64,000 nucleotides of DNA from Gigaspora rosea. Lineage: Eukaryota; Glomeromycota; Glomeromycetes; Diversisporales; Gigasporaceae. The DNA lies in the NCBI GenBank assembly GCA_003550325.1, contig QKWP01000787.1, positions 84,189-148,188 on the forward strand. Direction: 5' to 3'. A program made the position numbers and the translations under genes. The first letter of the stretch is position 1; each line of letters opens with the position of its first letter. Positions 1-12,002 of this stretch are shown here, one piece after another. The notes below the pieces were generated by a model. The model was given only the letters and a program-made list of their open reading frames with translations. It had not been told where the DNA came from and made no database searches.

Positions 1-931
1 GTTAAAAAAAAATGCGATAATCCGTAGAATGAAATTACAAATGCTATAACAGCCAATAGTAAAAATTGCTTTATAAACGTAAATATCGGTGACCCGATAC
101 AAATTTGCAAATCTATTCGCTCAATATTTGGCATTTTTCGTTTTTTTACGTAGGATTTTTTATTGGGCTGATTAAATGATAATCTCTGATTATCGAAGAT
201 GAGAACGAAAGAATATGTTGATCATCCAACCGATAAGATCATGTTTATATCCAAAATGTGATCAGTGTGCTAAAACTAATGTAGCCTTAACGCTTTTGAT
301 TGGATATGCAATTCGTGATCAAAAATGTTAAGACTAAAATATCGATGAGCAAGTTATGATCAGGAATGCTATCACAATTCAAATTCTAGCAATTGTATCA
401 TGATAGTACCAAATCAACCTTAACCTTAACCACATACGGTGTTGTGTATCTATTTGTAACAAAATTCTCGTAGTAAAAGTATTGCCGCTATAATCCTATA
501 TTTTATCTATTGTATAGAATTGTTTAACCAAACATCGCTTTAACAGGTTTTTGTGCATGACAATCACTATAAATTTTTTTTTACTGTCTGAATTGCACTA
601 ACTAAATTTGTCATGAACTACATTAGATAGATAGTGTTACAAGCCAGCTGATGCATGATCGCCTGGCCAAGTTATCTGACAAACTCATTTATTTTTTTCA
701 TGTTATGACTAGAGCTTACGGGTTCTTCTGTTCTTTATTCGAATAATATTTGAATAATTAGGATCGGCATATAGCTATTAGAATATTCGCCGAATGACTA
801 AATTTACTGAATTTGTTTTGTCTCTCATCTTCGGGTAACTCACTATGAAAACACATACGGATCTTTCTCCTGCTTATCGAGCAGCTTCCACAGATTTTTT
901 TAGCATCGTACAGTATTTAATACATCCTTTG

Positions 932-960
<29 letters not shown>
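1..960. other. AT-rich intergenic DNA with one dispersed-repeat block
   Basis: I see no gene here. The block at about 495-610 (containing accaaacatcgctttaacag) recurs at about 40968-41060, so it is part of a dispersed repeat. A 20-base T run lies at 938-957. Confidence 0.6.
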
Positions 961-962
<2 letters not shown>

Positions 963-1065
963 GACTGTCGTCCCGACAGGTCATCTGTATATAGCTGTCG
1001 TCCCGACAGGCTATCGAAACTTAAGCCTTAGCCCTATCCCTGCATGACTGTCGTCCGACAGGTCA
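961..1065. repeat. Three copies of a short hairpin (CTGTCG-TCC-CGACAG core)
   Basis: Hairpins lie at about 962-984, 991-1014 and 1043-1065. All share the stem CTGTCG/CGACAG and a one-base bulge. The outer stem differs between copies but still pairs: ATGA/TCAT in copies 1 and 3, ATAG/CTAT in copy 2. This looks like a mobile or structured micro-hairpin family. The function is unknown. Confidence 0.6.
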
Positions 1066-1327
1066 TTGTAAAAATCGATCATTAGGGCAGGGGGAGGGTC
1101 GATTTAACCAGAACGAAATTCGGGTTCGCAGAAGAAACAAGGTTACTCTCCCTATACTCTTTACCTTATCAATATATACCACGATCACAATTACCTCGTA
1201 CTTACCCGACTACACTCAAATTTTCTCATTACCTCATTCCTTACAAAAATTACCTCATTCCACCATGACGATCAAGCAATGCAACTGTGAGCGGGCATAT
1301 CACATGATTGATCTGACCTGATTCGAG

Positions 1328-1505
1328 ACAAAAACTGCCTCGCTGCTTACGTAACGAGCAGTTTTAATTCGAATAACTATAATTATTCGAATATTAAGAT
1401 TTATTCAAATAATAATATTTATTCGAATAGATAATAATATTCGAATAAATAAATTTATTCGAGTAATTATAATTATTCGAATAAATATTTATTCAAGTAA
1501 ATATA
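1328..1505. repeat. Hairpin followed by ATTCGAAT palindrome cluster
   Basis: A hairpin with arms AAAACTGC/GCAGTTTT lies at about 1330-1365. It is followed to about 1505 by roughly ten variants of the palindrome ATTCGAAT separated by AT-rich spacers, so the block is an array of self-complementary units. No coding content is visible. Confidence 0.55.
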
Positions 1506-2570
1506 TTTATTTTGTCTAGTATACGTATTTTAAATATCTTATAATTTGTATATATAACTAGCATTACCCGGTGTAAAACTTGTCTACATAATAAATTTAA
1601 TTATTTTAAATAAGAACATGATTTTAATATTTAGTTTGTTTATTATATTTTTTAATATCGATATAAATCAATTGCACCTTAAACTTATACTGGCTTTCAG
1701 TTTTTTGTAAGTATATAATAATTATTATTATATTATATATATTAATACATGCTTATACATTAAGCACTTATTTTATTTTTCTATTACATACTTTACACAG
1801 TACGAAATACAATGAGTAAAGCGCAAGTTGAATGCTGCATGATAAAAAGATTATTCTATACTATTATTGTTCCGAGTCGTTTCTGAATTTACTTCAATTC
1901 TGAATTGAAACGTCTTCTTTCTCGATTTTCACAGATCATAAGGGCATAGAATAATTACTTATTAATAATTAAATTTATATTTGCAATGATCTTCTTCATT
2001 GATATTTATAAAGATAATTCTTTTATTGCTTCATTAGGAATAACTTGGGGATGCAAGTTTGTTATGTCGAAAATTTTACAAATAATCTGTCTACCACCAG
2101 GCCAGGCATAATGGTCATGAAAGACTATTATTTATTCAATTTAACTGCTATCTGGTCTTCCGTTCCTGGTTTCAAGCGACGACGTCGCGCAGCTATCTAG
2201 TGGTTAACCAGGCATTTTTAGTGACGTGCGTCCGCAAAATCTTATATATGATTGGACAATCTGCTAAACGCAGTAAAACGTGAATTTCTGCACTTAAACA
2301 TCACGATATGCATCACATAGGACTATATTTATCTATTGTTCGGCGCGCAGCTACTTATTGAATAATCCGGTATGTAGAATATGTTTCAGGCAAGTTAATT
2401 GGCGTGTGCGATTTTCTAGTGACATGATTTCCTTATTTGGCACTTGATTTAAAGCCTGTTTTTTTTTTGTAAATCATACTAACTCATTATTTTGAAATAA
2501 TCCGGTATTAAACTGGTGCTTGTTGATGCGATTTTCTAATGGCGCGGTATGGACCGAAAACATTGTTTAT
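1506..2570. other. AT-rich intergenic DNA with degenerate dispersed repeats
   Basis: I see no gene. The segment at about 2207-2335 matches about 40890-40985 in the same orientation. A GC-rich patch near 2170-2200 (gcgacgacgtcgcgcagc) resembles one near 43100-43120. Confidence 0.5.
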
Positions 2571-2916
2571 AATCACAGGTCGAAATAAGGAAAATCGGGT
2601 TCAAATCGGTATCACAAAATCCTAATACGAATCTGATTTGAAACAGATATTTGGCGCAAATAGGACACCATTAGGATACAACTCAGATTCATATCGGCAA
2701 ACTGATAGCTCAATAAGTAAATCGATAGAGCTATTAGATAAAATTTCAATAGTTCTATCGATTTACTTATTGAGCTATCGGTTTGCCGATACGCCTTAAA
2801 TGCCGATATGAATCTGAGTTGTATCCTATTTGCGCCAAATATCTTTCAGATTCATATCAGGATTTTGTGATACCGATTTGAACCCGATTAGCCTTAGTTA
2901 TTTCGACCTGTGAATC
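2571..2916. mobile_element. Foldback miniature element, two ~165-bp arms
   Basis: The arm at 2571-2735 is nearly the reverse complement of the arm at 2748-2916. Both begin with CACAGGTCGAAATAA and carry the blocks TCAAATCGGTATCACAAAAT and ATATTTGGCGCAAATAGGA. Only about a dozen bases form the loop. This is a non-autonomous inverted-repeat element with no coding capacity. The family is not recognised. I see no clear target duplication. Confidence 0.75.
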
Positions 2917-3435
2917 AATATATTAAATTTGTTTAGCACTTGATATAAAGAGTATGAGTATTTATTGTCATCATTTAATTTATAACAGCTATTATTTAAA
3001 TCACGCTAACTTATTTAATCTCGAATTTTAGCTAAAAAAAAAAACCGCCAAAGCATGCTATACAAGCCTTGTATTGGAATAATCCAGAGTTGAACTGGTA
3101 CTTGTTATATAGAATCATATTTGCGCCATGATTCCTATTGCATTCCTTATTTGGTTAGAATTACTGTTTGCGGAAGGTCATTGCAACTCTATTAATATCC
3201 TGTTTATATTGTAGTTATTACTTCTACTAATTATCAGACAATATAAGACTTAAGAAGATTATTGAAAGGTTGACTATTAAGGTGATAAAATATGATTCGT
3301 TTAAAGATACATTATAGCTGATAAGTATCGTTATGATTTCCTCGCCTTATTAATTATTAAATTAAATTGACCAAACTATAGTGTTACAAATTGTCAAAAT
3401 TCTTTCAATCGATTAGTTGATAAATTATTTTATTC

Positions 3436-3528
3436 GACTATAGATTTTAATCGATTGGTAACTAATTGATTAATCGATCTATTAATCGACTAATCGATCA
3501 GTTGACCAATCGATTAAAATCGATAGTT
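3436..3528. repeat. Imperfect palindrome of AATCGATT units
   Basis: The left half, gactatagattttaatcga onward, pairs with the right half that ends in tcgattaaaatcgatagt. The block is built from variants of AATCGATT and TTGACCAATCG, with weaker pairing outward to about 3405-3555. Confidence 0.6.
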
Positions 3529-3978
3529 GACCAATCGACTAATCAATTGGTCTTGGCAAAATTCAGTTCCGAAAAATTCTGATGTAGAAGATGAATGGAC
3601 TTAAATTGCGAGCATGGTCGAGGTAAAGCTTTCGATAAATGTCTTAAAAATTCAGAAATGAAACTATTAACTGATCATTATCAATTTTTTTTTTCATCAA
3701 TAAAATTACTAGCCGTCACGAGTGTGTCCATTCTTAAATATCTGATTGGATAAAAAAAGTGTCTTGATTAATAATGGAATATATCGTCTTACGATGATCG
3801 TATCCTTGTGAGATCCGGTTGATCAGCTTTCCCATATATATGCACTAATGACTTTGTGATGTCCTGATTATCCTTTCTAGACGGCTCAAAATGAATATAA
3901 CGAACTACATAGGGGATTTAATTATTACGTGCATGGAGCATATATAAATCTTTCTTCCCATCTTTTTTAGCAAATTTT

Positions 3979-4625
3979 ATTGCTTTTACATGCCTGAACA
4001 TTGTCACTTTTTCTTGTTGGATTGTTTTTGTATTGATAAGACAACATCTATAGCTACTTGACACGAGTTTGCTTCGGCGAGTTGTGTGATTGAACATGTG
4101 CACAATCTTCTTGCTTCAACAAGGCAGATGGCTCAGTGCTTTGGCAATGGCAGTTTGTTTGTTCCGCAAAAAATATGCAATCTGGCAGTCTTTTAATAAT
4201 ATAGTCTTCTTAGGGGCAGTCATCGCCTTTCAAGGCAGTCCTAGGATCCAACTGTTACCTCCCTGCTTTTTATTTTTTCACTTTTTCTTTATTTTTGATA
4301 CCCTTTTTCAGATGACTTTTACATGCCTAAACATTGTCTCTTTTTCTTGTTGGATTGTTTTTGTGTTGATAAGACAACTTCTATAGCTATTTGATACGAG
4401 TTGGCTTCGGCGAGTTGTGTGATTGAACATGTACACAATCTTCTTGCTTCAACAAGGCAGATGGCTCTGTGCTTTGGCAATGGCAGTTTGTTTGTTCCGC
4501 AAAAATATGCAATAATATAGTCTTTTTAGAGGCAGTCATCGCCTTTCAAGGCAGGCCCAGGATCCGACTGTTACCTTCCTGCATTTTATTTTTCGCCTTT
4601 CTTTATTTCTGATACCCTTTTTCAG
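3979..4625. repeat. Two tandem copies of a ~335-bp repeat, possible tRNA-derived SINE
   Basis: Copy 1 spans about 3979-4313 and copy 2 about 4314-4625. Both start TTTTACATGCCT and end near TTTGATACCCTTTTTCAG (TTTCTG in copy 2). Each contains ggcagatggctcagtgcttt, which resembles a pol III A box, and a weak B-box-like aggatccaactgttacc about 125 bases later. The open frames inside do not align with any protein I know, and copy 2 carries indels. The SINE reading is tentative; the tandem duplication is clear. Confidence 0.6.
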
Positions 4626-5039
4626 TTGCGTCAGCAAATTTATAATAGCGTAATCTTAGTAAGATTTTACGAACCGTAATATAAGCAAAATATTACATAA
4701 TATATTTCAAAATATTTCAAAATATCAAATTTTCGAAATATTATGAAAGTACCGTAATTTCGAAATATATTTCGTAATATGTTATGAAATATTTCAAACA
4801 CTTTCAAAATATTTTAGGACTAGAAAACCAAGCTGATCAGTAGATCCGTAACCGGGATCACACATTAGACTGATTTTTCGAAATAGTTTGATGATGTTCA
4901 AATTTTGTACTACAAGATCAGATTAGATCTTTTGTTTATAATTAGATTACTATATTTTGTTTTTTTTCACTTTTTTGTTTTTCATTTTTTGTTTTTGTTT
5001 TATTTGTTTATTTTTTAATTTTTTTATTTTATTTTTATT

Positions 5040-6045
5040 TTGGCACTTTACAAGAAAACAACCAACTTTTTGAAACCTTGCGCATGCCAACTACGACTTC
5101 CGATACTTTTAAGAACACATCCCAGCAATTTCTAAATTTTTAAGAACGCTTCTGTAGAGAAATAAGCGCAAGTTATTGCAAGTTTTTGCAAGTTTTTGCA
5201 AGTTCTTGCAAGATTTCGCTTTATTTATTTTTTCATTTCATGTTTTTTGGTTTGTTTTTTTGGCTTATTTTATAAATTTTTTTTATTAATTTATTTTATT
5301 TCAGCACTTTGCAAGAAAAACAAACAACTTTCAAAATATTGCACATGCTAAGTTTTTGCAAGTTCTTGCAAGGTTTCGCTTTATTTATTTTTTCATTTCA
5401 TGTTTTTTGTTTTTGTTTTTGGTTTATTTTTAAAATTTTTTTATTAATTTATTTTATTTCAGCGATTTGCGAGAAAAACAAACAACTTTACGAAACTTTG
5501 TATATGCCAACTACGACTTTCAACACTTTCAAGAACACTCTTCAGCAATTTTTAAATTTTCAAAAATGCTTTTTTAGAGAAATGAGCACAAGTTTTCACA
5601 AGTTTTCGCAAGTTTTTGCAAGTTCTTGCAAGGTTTCGCTTTATTTATTTTTTCGTTTCGTGTTTTTTGTTTTTGTTTTTTTGGTTTATTTTTAAAATTT
5701 TTTATTAATTTATTTTATTTCGGCATTTTGCGAGAAAAAAAAACTTTTCAAAACATCGCGCATACCAACTACGACTTCTAACGCTTTCAAGAACACATTC
5801 CTAGCAATTTATAAATTTTCAAGAATGCTTCTTAGAGAAATGGGCACAAGTTTTTGCAAGTTCTTGCAAGGTTTTGTTCATTTATTTTTTCATTTTATGT
5901 TTTTTGTTTTTGTTTTTTTTTTGGTTTATTTTTAAAATTTTTTTATTAATTTATTTTATTTCAGTACTTTGCGAGAAAAACAAACAACTTTTCAAAACCC
6001 TGCACATGCCAGCTATAACTTCTGACACTTTCAAAAACGATACAA
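5040..6045. repeat. Minisatellite, five units of ~160-262 bp
   Basis: Units begin at about 5043, 5305, 5461, 5723 and 5965 with variants of GCACTTTGCGAGAAAAACAA, giving periods of 262, 157, 262 and 242. The second unit lacks about 100 bases. Each full unit contains runs of TTTTTGCAAGTTCTTGCAAG and a T-rich tract ending TTTATTTCAG just before the unit start. The long low-complexity frames here are by-products of T-rich repeats. Confidence 0.75.
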
Positions 6046-6287
6046 AACAAAGAAGCGAGATAATAGCTAACTATGGAGTGAGAGAAGATAAGTGTGTAGG
6101 GCTAGTTTTTTGTATATAGTAATAGAATTAGATGCAACAAAGTGCAAATTAGTTTAAAATATTTGTAATAATGCAAAAATAATACTATATAATAATGTAA
6201 TATATAATAAAATATATAATATTAATTAAAAATGTATATTTAATAAATTTAAAATATAATGTATAATAATAATAAATAAATAAATAG

Positions 6288-7300
6288 GGTGTGGCGACTT
6301 AGGGAAGTTGGTAAGTTGTCACCCCCCAAGTGGCAGGTCTAGGGTTCAAATCCCACTGGCGACGCTTTGGAAAAATAGACCTGTATTACGGTAACCATTT
6401 CCTGTCGATCGGTTGGGTATATTACCTGTAGTCCCTGGTTACCATCTCGAATGGAAGTTTTCGGGCGAAGTTGTGCCTGGTAATACAGACAAATCCAAGG
6501 AACCGGGAAAATAGAAACCCATTTGGAAAGTCCCGAGTAAGGAGGTAGCAACGATCTTCAACGGTACTACTAGAACCGGAATATCAGAAACCGGAGCTGG
6601 AGAACTGAACGACATGACCTTCGGAAGAGAGGGTCTGCCAACCTGGCCGCCGGAGTCGTACCGAAGGAAAAGGACCTATGTTCTGGAATTAGGTACCAGG
6701 GGAAGAAAAACCATAGTAGCAACTAATGCTGGGTAGATCAACCCTTTCGGGCCAACTGGTTTGGAAGTTTGGAGCACCTGGTGATGGACCAGTAGGAAAG
6801 TAATGGTGGGTACCGGGTCAGTGTGAACCTTACAAGGGCAGAAGTAGGTAATGGTAGTGGTTAGGTACCCCCTGACTGCAAGTTGCTTGCCTCAGTGAGT
6901 GCGTAAGTTACCGAAGTGTAGGTAATACCTGTGTGGGACAGGGACTGCTCTACCAAGTTTACCCGCGAGGATAAATTAGTCCTAAGGGGATGTAGGTAGC
7001 ATCCGGGACTGTCTTCGACTGACTAATGTATCGGAGAACTGTACTGGTGATTACAATTAGGATTGACATGCGAAGCGTTGGACCAGAGAGTTTAAATAGG
7101 CAATCCCCTAGTTGGGTTGTAGGTATGTCAACTAGTGTAGAACCTTCGGGCGGACTATTTAAATTAGACAACCAAAAGTTGTACGTGTGGCTAGTTGTAC
7201 TCTCATTCAATGTAACTCAATTGTGGGTGCACCCAAAGAGGCGCACTTGATCCACAGGCTTGATTAAATAAACTCTCACCCAAAGCGGGAACTTTAATAC
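6288..7300 (+). mobile_element. Retroposon with tRNA-like head and A-rich tail (~1 kb)
   Basis: The 5' part is tRNA-like: it carries a perfect pol III B box (GGTTCAAATCC, 6343-6353) inside a paired T-arm, with a poorer A-box-like stretch at about 6296-6312. The body is more GC-rich than its surroundings and has no long frame. It ends in A-rich sequence just after 7300. The last ~325 bases recur as a 5'-truncated copy at 18900-19227. Flanking aataaataaataaat repeats could be a target duplication but are low complexity. It is either a long SINE or the non-coding end of a LINE. Two antisense or overlapping frames inside it are not genes. Confidence 0.65.
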
Positions 7301-8709
7301 AAAAAAAATAAAAATAAAAAAAATAAATAAATAAATATAAAATTTTATATTAAATTGCAAAAACTTGCGAAATATTGTGAAAATTTGTAAAAAGTATAAT
7401 TATGAGAATATGTATATTGTTTATTTATTTTTTAAAAAATTTTAAAAATTTGCAAAAATATGCAAATATTGTGAAATATTCCCAGTTTTTGCAAGTTTTC
7501 TGTTCGTAATACATCATAGTTTTACACATTTTTTCGTTAGTTTTCAACTAATTACATTTCGCTATATTTCGAATTCACTATACCGTAAATGTTCGTAATT
7601 ATTACACTTTTGTAATACTCTGAAGTTACTTAGCGTAAACTTTCGTAATTATTACCCCTACGTAATACTTCGAACTAATTGTAAGTTTTTCGTAAGTTTA
7701 CCCTCGCGTAAAAACTTATGGAGGTTTACGCATATTTTTTTGCTGATGTGAGTAGGCAGGGAAGTGAAACGAAAATTGACTATATTTGGGTCTCAAAGAG
7801 CTAGAGTAATAGCATTTTCTCATGTAAAGTATATGATGCAGACCAAATAACAGCAAGTGATAACAAAATTATATTAGGAAAGATTGAAACAGGAATGTAT
7901 ATGAGAAAAAATACCCTTGCAAGACTACAGAGAAAAGATAGAAAAACATTAAGTATAGATAGTGACAAAGCGACTGAAGAAGATTGGAATGCGTACAAAG
8001 GTAAATTAGAAAAAGAGGTTGCTAAAATTAAAGATGACTGCATTAATATAGATATAGATGAAATATGGGAAAGAATATTGAATTGTATTAGAAGAGCGGC
8101 AGGTGAAACTCTGCCTAAAAAGAAAAGAGCACAAGAGCTACAAGAGCTACAAGTTGAGAATGAAAATTTGAGAATGCTAAAGAAAGACATAAGAAGGATA
8201 GCAAAGTGGTGTTCTAAGTTAAAGAAGTTCAAGTTTCAAGAAACAGAAGATTCAGAATTAGATCTGCTTATCCTAGAAGAAGGAGCTAAAGGTCTGCTAG
8301 AAGATCTAAAAAGCAAACACAGCAAAGCACATATAGAAGAAGAAACAGTATCGCATCAAGATTTGGAAAGTATCAAAAAAGATCTAGAAGTCTGGTAGAA
8401 GCTCCTCTTCAAGACATGGCAAATGGAAAAGAAGAAAATAGAAGAAAAACTGATTCAAGAAAATATTAAAAGAAGGTATGCGATGGTGATAAACAGTTTG
8501 TTAGAAAGACTATACAAAAAATTAAGAATAGACAGAGTGGTAGTCGAAACAGATGATAGTGAGGAGGATTTAATACACGAGCTACAAGAGGTATTAAAAA
8601 CAGTGAAAAGTCACTTTGAAAGCTAGTTCTAAAAGCGAAACGTACATGTAAATAATCTGCCTGATTTCTGGAAAAAAGAGTATGAGCCAATTAAAGAAAT
8701 AGAAGAGGA

Positions 8710-9904
8710 TTGGATTGGTACAAGGATTTGCTGAAAACAGTAAAAGTAGAAGAGTGGGACATCGCATTAAGCCAGACCAAAAATAATTCAGCATCAGGAA
8801 TAACAGGAATTTCATATCCTCTTTTGAGAAATATTGAGGAATTGGCAAAAACCCTCTTCGTTAATTTTTTAACAAAATGTATAAAAAGTGATAAAATTCC
8901 AAAAAATGGAAATTAGGTTTACTGTACCCAATACCAAAGCAAGAAGAATGGGGTATAAGCTAAACAAAGTGTGATCTATTTTGCTCCTAGAAACCTTTAG
9001 GATGACTGTTGTATGTATTGTAAACAATAGGTTAAGCAAAGTCCTAGAAGAAAGAGACATTTTGAAAGGAAGGAATTTTGTAGGACTGCCTGAAGAGGGT
9101 ACGGCAGCACCAGTACACCTGCTGAATTGCATTAGAAGACGCAAAAGAGAAAAAGAAGGAATTATGGCTATTATTTCAAAATATGAAAAAGGCTTTCGAT
9201 TTAGTCAGCCTAGAAATGTTAGATCTAGCTCTACGATGTCTAAAGATTCCAGAAATAACAAGAAGCTTCATAATCGAATTATATAAAAAAAGGGAAATAG
9301 AAGTTCTGACGAGTTGTGGTATTACAGAAAAGTTTGAAGCACAGGATGGTATAGACCAGGGGAGGTCATTTCACTCCTGGTCTAGAGAATTTTCTATGAT
9401 CCTCTGCTGACAGCGATCAAGAAAAAAGCAAAATTGGGTATGAACTACAAGTTGATTGGCCAATAGATCTGAGCTTAAATAAAAGAAAAGCTGAGTATGA
9501 AAATAGAGGTGATCGCATACGCAGACTACACCACGTATGTAGCTAATTCAAGAAAAGAGTTAGAGAGTATTATAGAAATCGCAGAACAGTTTTATAAAAT
9601 AAATGACATTGAAATAAATAGCCAGAAATCAGAACTAGTGGTCATCAACAAAGACAAAAAGGAGAAGAATTATGTAGAAATGAAGCAAAAGAGAGAAAAG
9701 GTAGTAATGAAAAAAGCAGATGAAGCAACAAGGTTTTTAGGAGTCTGGATATCGTCCAAAGCAGAAAAACGAGCAGCTTTGAACTTGGTTAGAAGAGAAG
9801 TAGATTCAGTAGTTAAATCACTAAGGAAGAAGAAAGTATCTCTTGCACACATGGTATATATGAATAATAGGGTTCTACTACCAAGGACCAAGGATAGAGT
9901 ATAG
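8710..9904 (+). pseudogene. Reverse transcriptase domain remnant of the LINE
   Basis: Readable family motifs in several frames are NNSASGITGISYPLLR (8788-8835), LLETFR (8981 onward) and LPEEGTAAPVHLL (about 9087-9125), then QNMKKAFDLVS (about 9177-9209) and AQDGIDQG (about 9338-9361). After a shift comes VIAYADYTTYVA with NDIEINSQKSELVV downstream (9509-9655). Motif A normally reads QDMKKAFD, so the catalytic Asp is Asn here. Motif C normally reads YADD, and here the second Asp is Tyr (codon tac, 9527-9529). Both metal-binding positions are therefore damaged. Confidence 0.8.
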
Positions 9905-10853
9905 AATGCAACATCATATATTACTATGAGATTTGTGTCACAGGTTACAAAGTCCAATGTTCAAGCTAACAAAAAACAAAGCCAACATGGCAAGCACACT
10001 TGCAAATGTGGTTTTAATGCACAAGAATATAGTGGGGTTCAAATCAACCTGGTAGAACCAGATAGCGCATCATATAACAAAGCTAATGACATGGCTATAT
10101 AACCACAAAGAGGTAGGAGATGCGACTTGGATGAGAATCAGGCAGGTACAATTGGACTGCAAAAGCTCAAAGTGTATTCTGGCCCTAAATAGTGCGCGAA
10201 TGAACAAAGTACAATTAAAATACAATTTAAATTACAGAATAGTGCAAGAGGCAAGTAGGTTTGACATAAATATAAAGGCTGAAAAAATGGAAAAATCTTT
10301 TGCTTTGTTTATTACAGGAAACGAAATATTAGATCTATTAGAGAAAAGGGATGCAGAGAGTTACTGCAGGGAAAAAAATTGAACATTTTCATGCTTGAAC
10401 AAATAATATGCGGTCAAGGAAAACAACTTCTAACCTGGGGTCAGATAAAACGAATTAGGGGCATTAACCTAGCAGAGAAGAGGCCAAAATGGTTCAAAAC
10501 TCTTGAGCAGAAAGTTCTGGATGTCGAAGACTAGAGAGTACTTAAGCAAAAATTCCAGGCACATCCAGCAAAGAGTCTTGGTATAAAGGTACAACTAGAG
10601 AAAGTTTGTCAGGATCGTAGAATAAAGGAATAGGTAGCACTTAAAAGTAAAGGCGGTCGAGTAAATATAGGAAAAATCCAAGACAAGAAAAGTGCAAAGA
10701 TATACGAAATAGAGCATTGGACAGAAAAACAAGACTCACAAGAAAAAGGAGTAATTATAGAAATATGTATGGGATGTAATAGAGGGTAGCATAGAAGGAG
10801 AGGAAGTAAAAAAGAAGCATAAAGAAAAAGCAGAAATTCTAAAGGACGTTAAA

Positions 10854-11327
10854 TAAGTAACTTTCTTTATGGATAGCTCTTGGATTAACCCAAAAGGTGA
10901 CCAGAAAAAGGCTAAAATGGGAGGAGGATAGATAGCAATAGAAAACAACTCAAAGAAGAAAGAAACAAAAGCGGACTTCTTTTGTGGCTTCACAAACTGG
11001 CCCTCCGCAACAAGAGCTGAACTAGGGGCTATAGGATCAGCTCTATTAGCTGCACCAGAAAACGCGAAAGTTACTGTAGTAACGGATAGTGCAGCAGCTA
11101 TCCAAGCAATAAAAAAAAGCAGCGACGTGAACAAATTAAGAGAATGCTTGAAGATCAAGAACAGAAACATGCTGCTAAGTATTCAGAAGATTAAAAGCTT
11201 AAAGAACTTGGAATTGCGGCTCAAAAAAGTGAAAGGACATAGTAATATTTTAGAGAATGACACAGCAAACGGCTTAGCAAAAAAGGGAGCTAGAGAAGGT
11301 TCAATGTTAGAGTTTAAAGATCCATAG
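10854..11327 (+). pseudogene. RNase H domain remnant of the LINE
   Basis: The translation shows VTFFMDSS (10859-10880), an in-frame TAG at about 10928, WPSATRAELGAIGSALLAA (about 10999-11055), VTVVTDSAAAIQAIKK (about 11069-11116) and VKGHSNILENDTANGLAKKG (about 11229-11290). The four acidic positions of a type I RNase H (D in MDSS, E in RAEL, D in TDSA, D in NDTA) are all still readable. Only the stop and frame breaks inactivate it. Confidence 0.75.
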
Positions 11328-11502
11328 GGAAGATTTATAAAGGCAATACTTAGGTGAAAAATTTTAAGAATAGATAATGTGATTAGAAGTAGTGTAAATA
11401 GAATAGCTTTAGCAATAGTAGATATAGAATGGGCAATCTTGAAAAGCAGTAGGCGTTGGATAGAAAAAGAGGAGGGAAAAAATAAAATAGTTTGGAAAAA
11501 TC

Positions 11503-12002
11503 TTGGAAAGACATAAGGAATTTAAGGAGGGTAATTGTACAGATAAAGGAAAAAATAGAGATTGGATATTTCAGGTCAAGTGTCTAAATAAAGTCTTACC
11601 AGCTATGGATAAATTCAACAAAGGAACCCAAACCTGTACGAATCTAGCATATGTATCGCATGTGGAGCCAAGGAAGAAATTCAAGATCATCTAGCAACCT
11701 GACAAGAGTATCAAACATCTTGGAACGGAACTGAAGAAGAAGTTAGTGAGGTGATACAAAAAGAGGCCTTCGACGATACGAACAATTTAGAAAAAGCTAG
11801 AGAATCAATAAGAGATGAAATTTTCAGAACAAATCAGAGAGAAAAATTCGAAGTGAGAGAAGAATTAATGAGGGGTCTTTTGTCAACAGAGAGAAAAGAA
11901 AATGTAGAAAATCTCGTTCAAAATAGCAAAAAGAAGACAAAGTTAGTGGGTACACTACTTGACAGTTTTAGTGAGATTTTCTACAAGAGGATATGGAGCT
12001 AG
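11503..12002 (+). pseudogene. LINE C-terminal zinc-knuckle region
   Basis: In one frame the sequence reads CIACGAKEEIQDHLAT, then TGA, then QEYQT (about 11651-11713). LINEs of this type carry a CxxC...H...C knuckle here. The final Cys codon (TGT/TGC) has become TGA. The frame before it, 11503-11694, reads LPAMDKFNKGTQTCTN, which resembles the family's linker; the two frames are offset, implying an indel. Confidence 0.6.

Larger units (their letters stand above)
4627..7747. mobile_element. Possible large element bounded by degenerate inverted repeats
   Basis: The left end at about 4630-4680 (TCAGCAAATTTATAATAGCG then taa) resembles the reverse complement of the right end at about 7690-7747 (ttacgcatatttttttgctg, then a). 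The pairing continues patchily for some tens of bases, with repeated gtaatatt/ttacg motifs. The interval holds the minisatellite at 5040-6045 and the retroposon at 6288-7300, but no transposase. I see no matching target duplication, so the boundaries are tentative. Confidence 0.3.

Noticed and set aside
4090-4386. 98-codon open frame
   Set aside because: It spans a tandem duplicate whose second copy is broken by indels; translation has no family pattern.
5309-6119. Open frames rich in Phe and Leu
   Set aside because: They are the T-rich minisatellite read as protein.
6288-6365. Functional tRNA gene
   Set aside because: B box is perfect but the D-arm/A-box region carries extra bases and I cannot pair an acceptor stem.
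6339-7250. Frames on both strands within the retroposon
   Set aside because: They overlap in opposite directions and do not match in the second copy.
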